Of a stretch of DNA of 17,099 nt, positions 7,220 to 14,907 are shown piece after piece; positions within the stretch are counted from its first letter, which is position 1; each line of letters begins with the position of its first letter. The DNA is taken from the NCBI GenBank assembly GCA_964476375.1, contig CAYYZW010000097.1, positions 1 to 17,099 on the forward strand, in the 5' to 3' direction. Origin of the DNA: SAT2750 sp964476375. GTDB lineage: Bacteria; Planctomycetota; Planctomycetia; Pirellulales; Pirellulaceae. The notes beneath the pieces were generated by a model. The model was not told where the DNA came from. It worked only from the letters and a program-made list of their open reading frames with translations, and searched no databases. A program made the translations under genes and the position numbers.

Positions 7220-8009
7220 GCGTCTGCACGAGCCTGCCAGGGTCGTCCGACGAGAGCGATGCCGGGGCGTGCTCAAGTAACTGCCGCACCTCCTCCGGCG
7301 ACCCGTCTGTTCCGTTCAAGTGAAGCATCGTGCCGGCCCGGCCAACCCGCTCGATGAGCCCCTCCTCGCTGAGCCAGCGAGGCCAGAGCCGGATTGTCTC
7401 CACCCCTGCCTCGGCAAAGGCCTCGATCGACCCGGGATCCGGAATCAGGCCAAGTTGCCGGGCTGCCGGAAGCCGCGAGCGAAACATGCGGGCCTGCTCC
7501 ACCGAACGCACCCCGATGATCGTTCGGTCCGGATCCCCATACCGTTTTACTTCGCCAATCACCTGGTTGACATAGTCTGCCCCCGTCCCTTTCAGATCCA
7601 GCAGGATGTCAATTCTGCCCCGACAGACCACAAGCGCTTCTCGCAGTGTGGGAATTGTCTGCCTCCGGTAACGGCGGTCAAACCAGCTGCCGGCATCCAG
7701 TTGCCGCAACTCGGCAAGGGACAGTTCCGAGATCATTCCGCTTCCATTACTCGTTCGATCAAGTGTCGCATCATGTAGCAGCACCAGTTTATTATCCGCC
7801 GACGTGCGCACATCGACTTCCGTCGCCGTTGCTCCCACGCGGATGGCGCGTCGCAGGGCAACGATCGTATTTTCCGGCCGCTCACGACTGGCACCCCGGT
7901 GGGCAATTGTCTGTTTCACCCCCGCAGCGGAACTGTCCGCGGGCACCGCCATGGTCGGTGAGGCCAGCAGCATGGCAAGACTGGCGGCAGCAAGAAAACT
8001 ATTCTTCAC
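7191..8009 (-). CDS. exported glycerophosphodiester phosphodiesterase
   Basis: 272 aa, GTG start at 8007-8009 with GGGAG 10 bases upstream. Residues 1-21 form a signal peptide with a predicted cut after 'TMA', so the enzyme should be periplasmic or outer-surface. The GDPD TIM-barrel signature is complete in its N-terminal half: His37-Arg38 in 'IAHRGAS', 'RPENTIVAL', Glu64 and Asp66 in 'TEVDV' (metal ligands), and His79 in 'LLHDATLDRTSNG'. Then come 'IPTLREAL' and 'DILLDLKG' (a further acidic metal position). It would release glycerol-3-phosphate and an alcohol from deacylated phospholipids, or act on related diesters. It stands alone, convergent to NhaA and divergent to the DUF1501 gene, so a phosphate- or phospholipid-scavenging role is inferred from family only. 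Confidence 0.88.
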   Translation of the reverse strand: MKNSFLAAASLAMLLASPTMAVPADSSAAGVKQTIAHRGASRERPENTIVALRRAIRVGATATEVDVRTSADNKLVLLHDATLDRTSNGSGMISELSLAELRQLDAGSWFDRRYRRQTIPTLREALVVCRGRIDILLDLKGTGADYVNQVIGEVKRYGDPDRTIIGVRSVEQARMFRSRLPAARQLGLIPDPGSIEAFAEAGVETIRLWPRWLSEEGLIERVGRAGTMLHLNGTDGSPEEVRQLLEHAPASLSSDDPGRLVQTLRSLARDLE

Positions 8010-8156
8010 GGCAGTTTATCTCCCGGGGGCTAGTGCGCATCAGTGGAGAGAACCCATCGGCTCACGCGTTATCGTGTTGGCAGTCTAGCGTGCCCTGGCA
8101 TTCACCGCAAAGGATTCCTGATTCGCCTATGGCACCAGCGCCGGTTGCAGTACGAT

Positions 8157-8179
8157 AAACAGAAGAGAGTCTCCTGTTT
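8157..8179. promoter_or_regulatory. imperfect palindrome upstream of the DUF1501 gene
   Basis: AAACAG (8157-8162) and CTGTTT (8174-8179) pair perfectly, and the inner AGA/TCT pair continues the symmetry after one mismatch around a 3-base centre. It lies 21 bp before the DUF1501 start codon, inside the 191-bp divergent gap (8010-8200) shared with the phosphodiesterase gene. It could be an operator or a 5'-leader hairpin. It has no terminator-like T-run beyond its own arm. I see no convincing -35/-10 pair in this gap. Confidence 0.3.
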
Positions 8180-8200
8180 CTCCAATCCGGCCTGGGTTCC

Positions 8201-9571
8201 ATGAAAAAATCCTTCCAGGGATGTGCAGAATTTCACCGCAACGTGCGGGTCAGCCGCCGTGGTTTCCTGCGGGCTGGCGCGCTCGGCGCAAGTGGCCTGA
8301 CGCTGCCGGAACTGATTCGCAGTGACGCCCTGGCAGGTCCGGCGGCTCCCAAGGACCATTCGGTCATTATCCTCTGGATGCGAGGCGGCCCGTCGCAGCA
8401 CGAAACCTGGGACCCCAAACCGGACGCACCGGTCGAGTACCGCGGTGCCTTTGGATCCATGGAGACAACGGTTCCGGGCATCCAGATCTGTGACATGCTC
8501 CCCCAGTGCGCCTCGGTGATGGACAAGTGGTCCATCATTCGCAGCCTGCACCACAACCAGCCCGGGCATTCGGCCGGGGACCAGGTGGTTTTCACCGGTT
8601 ATGATCCGGGCCCGGATCCCACGATGAACATTCACCCCAGTTGTGGCTCGATCGTCTCCGAACAACTGGGGGGGAGCCGCCCCGATCTGCCGACCTACGT
8701 GATGGTACCCCGGCAGGTCCCCGGCACTGACTCCGCCTACCTGGGGCCTGCTCACAAACCATTTGAAACGATCGTCGACCCTGCCACCCGCGGAACGTTC
8801 ACACTCAAGAACTTCTCCCGGCTGGAAGAGGTCAGCGAGGAACGTTTTTCTCGCCGCCGCACGCTGCTCGGACAGGTTGACCGTCTCGAAGCAGAACAGG
8901 TGGGATCAAGCGAACTGGATGCCCTGGACGACTTTCAGCAGCAGGCCTACGGGATTCTCAGCTCCGACCGGGCCCGCAGGGCCTTTGACCTCGACAGTGA
9001 ACCGGCGGCGCTGCGCGAACGGTATGGTTTCGTTGACAAGTACAACCCCATGGATCCTCGTCGCTGTAGTGCCAGTGCCTTTAACCAGCGGCTGCTGCTG
9101 GCGAGGCGACTGGTGGAGGCAGGAGTTCGGCTGGTGACCGTGGACTGCCGCTGGTGGGATACCCATGTCGAGGGGATCGATTCGATGAAGAATGGATTCC
9201 TGCCGCGCTGGGACCAGTCCTACTCGGCCCTGATCGAGGACCTGGACCAGCGTGGATTGCTGGACACAACGATGGTCCTGGCCTGGGGAGAGTTCGGCCG
9301 GACACCACGTGTCAACAAGGACAACGGACGTGACCATTACCCGAATGTCTTCAGTGCTGCCATCACCGGTGGGGGCATCCAGGGCGGACGCGTGATCGGT
9401 TCCTCCGATTCCAAGGGCGCCTTTCCCCTCAGCCACCCGGTCACGCCCCAGGATGTCCTGGCCACTCTCTACCGGCACCTGGGTGTGGATGTTGACAAGC
9501 ATTACCTGGATCATGGTGGCCGGCCTGTCGCGACCCTGGCCTCCGGCACCCCCATTCTCGGGTTGTTCTAG
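8201..9571 (+). CDS. DUF1501 protein with a Tat signal (planctomycete-type, sulfatase-like fold)
   Basis: 456 aa. Residues 17-45 form a twin-arginine signal ('SRRGFLRAGALGASG'), so it should be exported folded across the cytoplasmic membrane. The mature part starts with the DUF1501 hallmark 'WMRGGPSQHETWDPKP' (59-74) and includes 'HNQPGHSAGD', 'DTHVEGID' and the C-terminal 'AWGEFGRTPRVN...GRDHYPNVF', resembling the alkaline-phosphatase/sulfatase superfamily. DUF1501 genes are greatly expanded in planctomycetes, usually beside a DUF1549/DUF1553 cytochrome-type partner. No partner is present here. Its enzymatic activity is unknown. It ends 100 bp before the M81 gene. The start ATG has no strong ribosome-binding site but is the only one placing the Tat motif correctly. 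Confidence 0.88.
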   Translation: MKKSFQGCAEFHRNVRVSRRGFLRAGALGASGLTLPELIRSDALAGPAAPKDHSVIILWMRGGPSQHETWDPKPDAPVEYRGAFGSMETTVPGIQICDMLPQCASVMDKWSIIRSLHHNQPGHSAGDQVVFTGYDPGPDPTMNIHPSCGSIVSEQLGGSRPDLPTYVMVPRQVPGTDSAYLGPAHKPFETIVDPATRGTFTLKNFSRLEEVSEERFSRRRTLLGQVDRLEAEQVGSSELDALDDFQQQAYGILSSDRARRAFDLDSEPAALRERYGFVDKYNPMDPRRCSASAFNQRLLLARRLVEAGVRLVTVDCRWWDTHVEGIDSMKNGFLPRWDQSYSALIEDLDQRGLLDTTMVLAWGEFGRTPRVNKDNGRDHYPNVFSAAITGGGIQGGRVIGSSDSKGAFPLSHPVTPQDVLATLYRHLGVDVDKHYLDHGGRPVATLASGTPILGLF

Positions 9572-9606
9572 GGCCGGCCTGCTCACCTGGCCCACACCCG
9601 CGCCGC

Positions 9607-9635
9607 TTGTTCGCCCCCAGTTGGCGTGATATGGT
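9607..9635 (+). promoter_or_regulatory. weak candidate sigma70-like promoter before the M81 gene
   Basis: TTGTTC at 9607-9612, a 17-base spacer and TATGGT at 9630-9635 preceded by TG one base upstream (extended -10). The boxes match consensus only 3 of 6 and 4 of 6. If real, transcription would start about 30 bases before the ATG at 9672. Position at the head of the catabolic cluster is the main support. Confidence 0.25.
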
Positions 9636-9671
9636 GCCGCAACACTCCCATCTTCCCCTGGAAACTTTGCC

Positions 9672-11141
9672 ATGACCCGGATTCTGATCGCCGACATGAA
9701 ACAGGAAACGGCGACCTTCAACCCGGCACCAACGACCTATGACTGTTTCCGCATTTACCATGGCACGGAACTGCTGGACGCTTTCCGTGACACGGATACG
9801 GAAATCGCCGGGGCACTGGACCTGTTTGCCGAGCGGCCAGAAGTTAAGATTATCCCGGCAATGGCAGCCGACTCCGTATCGGGCGGCTGCATCCCCACGG
9901 CCGACCTGGAACGACTGATCAGCGAACTGGTCGACTCCGCACGCAATGCGGGCCCTGTCGATGCGGCCTACTTCTGCCTGCACGGGGCAATGGCCGGCGA
10001 AAGTGAACCGGACCCTGAGGGGGCCGCCCTGGCACGTCTTCGCGATGTCCTTGGGGAGATCCCGATCGTCGTTTCGCTCGACCTGCACGCCATCCTCACC
10101 GAACGAATGATGCAAGCGGCCGACATCCTTGTCCCCTACCACACCTATCCCCACGTGGACCAGTACAGCACAGGCCAGCGGGCAGCCCGCAACCTGCTGG
10201 CGATCATCGATGGTGCCCGGCCGACCATGCAGCGAATCCCGATCCCGATGATCGTCCGGGGTGACGAGCTGATCACGGAAACCGGGGCCTTCGGCGAGGC
10301 CATCGCTCTTTGCCAGCAGCTGGAGAAATCGGAGGGAGGCCTTTCGGCGGGGGTGATTATCGGCAACGCCTTTACCGATGTCCCCGACCTGCGATCCAAT
10401 GTCCTGGTCTACCTGGATGGAAACCAGCAGCGGGCGGAGGAGGAAGCCACGCGCATCGCCCATTTCATGTGGGAGCAGCGCAAGTTATTCCAGGCTGACT
10501 TGATGTCGCTTGACGAGGCGATCCAGGTCGCCACGGAAACGGACGGGCTGACTGTCTTTTCGGATGCTGCCGATGCCACCGCCAGCGGGGCCTCGGGAGA
10601 CAGCAACAAGATACTCGAGGGACTCCTGGCAGCGGGATATTCCCAGTCGGCCCTTGTCCCGATCGTGGATGCCCCGGCGGCACAGGCTGCCTCGCAGGCG
10701 GGCCTGGGTGCGACCGTGGAGGTCACCCTGGGCGGAACACTTGACACGGGACGGTTTCAGCCCCTGGCCGTCACGGCCCGCGTGATCAGTCTGCATGACG
10801 GTCATTTTCTTTACGAGAATGGAATGGAAGCAAAGGCGGGGTCGGTGGCAGTGCTCCGGGTTGGCAGTATCGATATCCTGGTAACATCCCGAAGCGTGTA
10901 TGTCGTCGGAAGGCAGGTCTTTACCCATCACGGCCTCGATCCCCAGGACTACGACCTGGTCGTGGTAAAATCTCCCAACGGGTTCCGTACGCATTACGAG
11001 CAGATGGCCAGTTCCATTGTGCCGGTGGATGTCCCCGGATCGACCAGTGCCAACCTCCATTCCCTGCCCTACACCCACTGCCCCCGTCCGATTTTCCCCC
11101 TCGACGAGAATGTCCAGCCCGGCTTCCTGGAAACACCCTGA
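9672..11141 (+). CDS. M81 family metallopeptidase (MlrC/microcystinase C-like)
   Basis: 489 aa in the usual two-domain arrangement: an N-terminal M81 catalytic domain (about 1-285) and a C-terminal MlrC_C domain (about 292-475). Seen in domain 1: 'IADMKQETATFNP', 'FCLHGAMAGESEPDPEG' (101-117), and the metal motif Asp137-Leu-His139 in 'SLDLHA' followed by His161 in 'HTYPHVD'. Domain 2 shows 'FSDAADATASGASGDSNKIL', the D-x2-D...G-x-S/P-G-D pattern of the family. MlrC of microcystin degraders cleaves small linear peptides. Most homologues, including this one, have no known substrate and often sit in catabolic clusters. There is no signal peptide, so it is cytosolic. Its stop lies 7 bp before the enolase-superfamily start, so the two are almost certainly co-transcribed. 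Cleavage of an amide in the same compound handled by its neighbours is an inference. Confidence 0.87.
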   Translation: MTRILIADMKQETATFNPAPTTYDCFRIYHGTELLDAFRDTDTEIAGALDLFAERPEVKIIPAMAADSVSGGCIPTADLERLISELVDSARNAGPVDAAYFCLHGAMAGESEPDPEGAALARLRDVLGEIPIVVSLDLHAILTERMMQAADILVPYHTYPHVDQYSTGQRAARNLLAIIDGARPTMQRIPIPMIVRGDELITETGAFGEAIALCQQLEKSEGGLSAGVIIGNAFTDVPDLRSNVLVYLDGNQQRAEEEATRIAHFMWEQRKLFQADLMSLDEAIQVATETDGLTVFSDAADATASGASGDSNKILEGLLAAGYSQSALVPIVDAPAAQAASQAGLGATVEVTLGGTLDTGRFQPLAVTARVISLHDGHFLYENGMEAKAGSVAVLRVGSIDILVTSRSVYVVGRQVFTHHGLDPQDYDLVVVKSPNGFRTHYEQMASSIVPVDVPGSTSANLHSLPYTHCPRPIFPLDENVQPGFLETP

Positions 11142-11148
11142 GGATCCC

Positions 11149-12264
11149 ATGAAAATAACTGCTGTCGAACCGGTCCACCTGCGGCTGCCCGTGGTAGAGG
11201 AGATTCCCGATGGCACGCTCGACGTCCTGGTTGTCCTGATCCATACCGACCAGGGACTGACTGGGATTGGTGAGGTGACCAGCCAGTCCTATGTCTGCAA
11301 GGCCTGTTTTGATGCCCCCCGCTCTGCCCAGCGCCGACACGGGTTAACCTCGATCCTGGTTGGCGAAGACCCCCGTGATGTGGAACGCCTGTGGGAGAAG
11401 ATGTACTACGAGACGAATCGCTACGGCCGACGGGGCGCGGGAATCCACGCCATCAGCGGGGCCGATATCGCGCTCTGGGATCTGAAAGGAAAGGCGGAGG
11501 GAAAACCGGTTTACGAACTGCTTGGCGGGCAACAGAGGGACACGGTGAGGGCCTATGCCAGCGTGCTCTTTGCCGATACCCCCGAACAGACGGCAGCCAT
11601 GGCCCGACAGTACGTGGAGATGGGACTGACCGCCGTCAAGTTTGGCTGGGGACCGATCGGAGCGGATCCTGCTGTCGATGTAGCACATATCCAGGCGGCG
11701 CGCGAGGCGGTCGGACAGGAACGGGACCTGATGGTGGATGCCGGCCACGCCTGGGAGTGGGAAACCGCACTGGAGCGGACCCGCCTTTTTGAACCATTCA
11801 ACCTGGCCTGGCTCGAGGAACCGCTCTCCCAGGATGATCGCAACGGTTACTCCCTGCTCTGTGAACAGTCCCGTGTACCTATCGCCGCCGGAGAGGGAGA
11901 CGTCACGCACTGGGATTTCGAGGACCTGGTCGAACGCGGGCTCCAGGTGATCCAGCCCGATGTCGCCTTCTGCGGCGGCCTGACGGTCTGCCGCCGGGTC
12001 TCGGAGATGACCGAGGCACGTGGATTGCGTGCTGTCCCCCATTGTTTCAGTACCGGTATTAACCTGGCAGCATCCCTGCACTGGATGGCCTCGGTCCCCA
12101 ACGGAGACCTGGTGGAGTACTGCCTGCGGCCCAGCCCGCTGATGCGCCAGCTGGTCGCCAACCTGCCGCCACTGGTCGACGGCCGCGTCCCGGTACCCGA
12201 CGGACCAGGACTGGGGATCGAACTGGACCCAGCGATCGTGGAAGAGTACCGGGTGGATTACTAG
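11149..12264 (+). CDS. mandelate racemase/muconate lactonizing enzyme family (enolase superfamily), likely acid-sugar dehydratase
   Basis: 371 aa, N-terminal capping domain (1-120) then a modified TIM barrel. The three metal carboxylates are at Asp197 ('MVDAGHAW'), Glu223 ('WLEEP') and Glu249 ('AAGEGD'). The general base dyad is Asp271 ('IQPDVAFCGG') and His298 ('VPHCFSTGI'), with Glu323 behind it; this places it in the mandelate-racemase subgroup. Lys164 in 'AVKFGWGP' stands where that subgroup carries its second base, but in a K-F-G rather than K-x-K context. Enzymes of this type abstract the alpha proton of a carboxylate and usually dehydrate sugar acids, or racemise. ATG 11149 is preferred over the longer open frame because GAGGA lies just before it, it follows the M81 stop by 7 bp, and homology begins there. 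It is followed 25 bp later by an MFS carrier, a typical partner. Confidence 0.9.
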   Translation: MKITAVEPVHLRLPVVEEIPDGTLDVLVVLIHTDQGLTGIGEVTSQSYVCKACFDAPRSAQRRHGLTSILVGEDPRDVERLWEKMYYETNRYGRRGAGIHAISGADIALWDLKGKAEGKPVYELLGGQQRDTVRAYASVLFADTPEQTAAMARQYVEMGLTAVKFGWGPIGADPAVDVAHIQAAREAVGQERDLMVDAGHAWEWETALERTRLFEPFNLAWLEEPLSQDDRNGYSLLCEQSRVPIAAGEGDVTHWDFEDLVERGLQVIQPDVAFCGGLTVCRRVSEMTEARGLRAVPHCFSTGINLAASLHWMASVPNGDLVEYCLRPSPLMRQLVANLPPLVDGRVPVPDGPGLGIELDPAIVEEYRVDY

Positions 12265-12289
12265 CCCCCAACCAGGCAACGACAAGACG

Positions 12290-13642
12290 ATGACCGGAGC
12301 ACAACTGGAAACGAACGACAAGGCGACGCGGGTTCGCTGGATGGTGATGGTGCTCGGCTGCACCACCTCATGGATGCTCTACCTGCACCGCTATACATTC
12401 AGCCTGATCAAGCCGGAACTGGAACAAGAATTCGGGCTCGACCCAAACCAGCTGGCCGACCTGGGTGTTATTTTCAGCACCTTTTACGGCCTCTTCCAGG
12501 TTCCGATGGGTATTCTGGTCGACCTGGCTGGTGTCCACCTTTACCTGGGAGGTGCCATGGCGCTCTGGTCGCTCGGTTTTGCGATGCACATCCATGTGGG
12601 AACCCTTTATGCCGGCCGGGCTGTACTGGGGATTGGCCAGGCTGGCGCCTATGCCGCCATCGGACGATTGACTCGGAACTGGTTTCCGGCTTCGGTGCGG
12701 TCATCCGTACAAGGAACCATGGGGGTTTCCATGGGCCGCGCGGGCGGACTCTGCGCCTACCTTCTGGTGGGGTCCGTATTTCTCGGTGTCATGGAGATTC
12801 CCTGGCGCCACGCGGTCCTCTTGCTGGCGGGCAGTGGCCTTGCCTTTGCTGTCATCTTCTGGCTGATCTTTCGAGAGACCCCCCGTCAACATGCCTGGGC
12901 AAACACGCTCGAGGCAGAACTGATTGAGGGCAAGGAACTGGTGATCAATTCACCACGACGGACATCCATCTGGAAGATGCTGGGCAGGACCCGCGGACGC
13001 TCCCTGGTCAACCTGGGATTCCTCTGCATGACCGCCTCCTTCAGCACGGTGGCCGATGGAATCTACTCGTCCTGGATCCCGATGTTTCTGGACAATGCCT
13101 ACGGGCTGGAATACAAGGAAATGGGATTCCGTTCCGCCCTTCCCCTGGCTGGTGGCGTGATCGGTGGCATCCTTGGCGGCCTGATGAATGACCGCCTTAT
13201 TCGCTGGACAGGAAAGCGGCGATGGGCCCGATCGGCAGTGGGCTGCTTTGGCAAGGGAATGGCCGCCGTGATGTTGCTGGTCGCCCTGCGGTTCTACCAG
13301 GACCCCTACCTTTTTTGCAGCATGCTGTTTGGTGTCAAACTGTTTGCGGACATGGGTCTCGCCACCCGCTGGGGTGCGGTAACCGACATGGGGGGGCGGA
13401 TGATTGCCACGCTTTTCGCCTTTACCAATGCCATCGCCATCGTCGCGGGAATTGTGGGTGAAAAGGTCTATGGATGGGTGTTACCGGTGGCGAAAACAAC
13501 GCGGGAAACACCGGAGGGCTGGCTACCGGTCTTCTACATTGGTATCGGCATGTATATCTTCTGTGCCGTTGCCTGGCTGCTCGTCGATTGCACGATCCCC
13601 CTTTTGCGAGAGGATGAGGCCGAGGATACTGATACAGATTGA
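12290..13642 (+). CDS. MFS transporter, ACS (anion:cation symporter) type
   Basis: 450 aa with about 12 membrane helices in two halves, separated by a polar loop near residues 200-235 ('RETPRQHAWANTLE'). Features typical of ACS-family organic-acid carriers are 'FSTFYGLFQVPMGILVDLAG' in TM2/loop 2-3, the long conserved TM4 run 'GIGQAGAYAAIGRLTRNWF', and an Arg in the first helix region ('YLHRYTFSLIKPELEQEF'). The family imports hexuronates, glucarate/galactarate, tartrate, phthalate and similar monoanions with protons. Its place directly behind an enolase-superfamily gene (25 bp gap) suggests it imports that enzyme's acid substrate. The C-terminus is acidic. The ribosome-binding site is weak. 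The exact substrate is unknown. Confidence 0.88.
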   Translation: MTGAQLETNDKATRVRWMVMVLGCTTSWMLYLHRYTFSLIKPELEQEFGLDPNQLADLGVIFSTFYGLFQVPMGILVDLAGVHLYLGGAMALWSLGFAMHIHVGTLYAGRAVLGIGQAGAYAAIGRLTRNWFPASVRSSVQGTMGVSMGRAGGLCAYLLVGSVFLGVMEIPWRHAVLLLAGSGLAFAVIFWLIFRETPRQHAWANTLEAELIEGKELVINSPRRTSIWKMLGRTRGRSLVNLGFLCMTASFSTVADGIYSSWIPMFLDNAYGLEYKEMGFRSALPLAGGVIGGILGGLMNDRLIRWTGKRRWARSAVGCFGKGMAAVMLLVALRFYQDPYLFCSMLFGVKLFADMGLATRWGAVTDMGGRMIATLFAFTNAIAIVAGIVGEKVYGWVLPVAKTTRETPEGWLPVFYIGIGMYIFCAVAWLLVDCTIPLLREDEAEDTDTD

Positions 13643-13756
13643 ACAGGCGGCGTCCGGCCCGGCGAATGAAAAGACAGAAAATTAATTCGAATGACCTCGA
13701 GAGGCACACAACCCGGTTACCAACCAGGCCTCCCAGAATGAACGAGGAACGAGACA

Positions 13757-14875
13757 ATGGTTGAGATTCACGAAAAATACCAGTTGCGGCGGGTGATCAA
13801 TGCCTGTGGCAAGATGACCTCGCTCTGTGGCGCGGCCGTGCTGCCGGAGATTGCCGCGGTGGTCCATGACGGCCTCCAGCATTTCTTTGAACTGGACGAC
13901 CTGCAGCGGGCCGCGGGAGAGGTGATTACCCAGGCGACCGGAAGTGAAAGTGGCTGCGTGACCGCCTGTACCGCCGCCGGGATCACACTCAGCGTGGCCG
14001 CCTGCATGACCGGGAACGACCTGGCACGCGTGCTGCAGCTTCCCGATGCCCGGGGGATGAAGAACCGCGTGCTGATCCAGCAGGGTCACTGTGTCAATTT
14101 TGGTGCCCCCATCACCCAGGCGATTCGCCTGGCCGGGGCGCGGGTGACCGAGGTGGGAGAGATTAACCGCTGCACGGCGATTCAACTGCGGCATGAACTT
14201 GAACAGGACGATGTGGCTGCCGTCGTGGCGGTCGAATCCCATCACACCGTTCGCCACGGCTGGGTACGCCTGCCTGAACTGGTTCCGCTGGCACACGAGT
14301 ACGGCGTCCCGGTCATCCTGGACGGGGCGGCCCAGGACCAGCGACTGGCCGAACTGGTGGAGATCGGCTGTGACCTGGTGATTGCCAGCGCCCACAAGTT
14401 CCTCTGTTCCACGACCGCCGGCATCGTGGCTGGACGGAAGGACCTTGTCGATGCGGTCTACCTGCAAAACCGGGGAATTGGCCGCGGCATGAAGGCGGGC
14501 AAGGAGGCCATCCTGGGTGTGATGGCCGCGCTGGAATACCGCATGCAGCAGCCGATGGAAGACTGGACGGCTGAGCAGGACCGCAAGGTCCAGTTGATTC
14601 TTGACCTGTTATCCGGCGCGCCGGGCCTCGTCCTTTCGGTTGACCCGGATCCGAATGGCTGCCCCTTTTCGCGGGCCCGCCTGACACCCGACTCAGAACA
14701 AGGCGGTCTTACTGCCCGCCAGTTAAGCGACGCCCTGGGCGAAGGAGACCCCACGGTGGTGGCCCGTGCTCACCATGCCGATGAGGGATATATTTACCTG
14801 GACGCGATCGAGATGAGCGACGCGGATATCCACCTGGCCTGCGAGAAAGTCCGCGCGATCCTGGCCGGGTCCTAA
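13757..14875 (+). CDS. SelA-like/DgaE-like PLP-dependent enzyme (copy 2)
   Basis: 372 aa, homologous to the enzyme at 1558-2781. Shared landmarks in the same order are 'RRVINACGKMT', 'TGSESGCVTACTAAGITL', 'RVLQLPDARG', 'AIRLAGARVTEVG', Asp189 in 'VPVILDGAAQ', the Schiff-base lysine Lys214 in 'IASAHKFLCSTTAG', and 'RGIGRGMKAGKEAI'. The lysine is preceded by His as in many fold-type I enzymes, whereas copy 1 has Gly there, so the two probably have different substrates. Start ATG 13757 has GAGGAA 7 bases upstream. It lies 32 bp before a COG3964 amidohydrolase, a pairing I know from other bacteria (for example EF_0838/EF_0837 of Enterococcus faecalis), where the PLP partner is regularly mislabelled as selenocysteine synthase. 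There is no selenocysteine machinery nearby. A lyase or aminoacid-type elimination is inferred. The 114 bp before it (13643-13756) shows no clear promoter. Confidence 0.87.
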   Translation: MVEIHEKYQLRRVINACGKMTSLCGAAVLPEIAAVVHDGLQHFFELDDLQRAAGEVITQATGSESGCVTACTAAGITLSVAACMTGNDLARVLQLPDARGMKNRVLIQQGHCVNFGAPITQAIRLAGARVTEVGEINRCTAIQLRHELEQDDVAAVVAVESHHTVRHGWVRLPELVPLAHEYGVPVILDGAAQDQRLAELVEIGCDLVIASAHKFLCSTTAGIVAGRKDLVDAVYLQNRGIGRGMKAGKEAILGVMAALEYRMQQPMEDWTAEQDRKVQLILDLLSGAPGLVLSVDPDPNGCPFSRARLTPDSEQGGLTARQLSDALGEGDPTVVARAHHADEGYIYLDAIEMSDADIHLACEKVRAILAGS

Positions 14876-14907
14876 ACGTTCCTCCATGCACCAAGGACAC
14901 ACTCCAC

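Noticed and set aside
9571..9593. GGGCC...GGCCC as a terminator after the DUF1501 gene
   Set aside because: The stem is short, the loop long, and no T-run follows.
9441..10463. A 340-aa minus-strand frame spanning the DUF1501 end and the M81 start
   Set aside because: It crosses an intergenic gap and reads antisense through conserved catalytic regions. No recognisable protein sequence.
11017..11148. N-terminal extension of the enolase-superfamily protein into the M81 gene
   Set aside because: The family N-terminus 'MKITAVEPVHLRLP' begins at 11149 with a ribosome-binding site just upstream.
11344..12366. A 340-aa minus-strand frame opposite the enolase-superfamily gene
   Set aside because: It is a shadow of a gene with complete catalytic residues. 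No motif or ribosome-binding site supports it.
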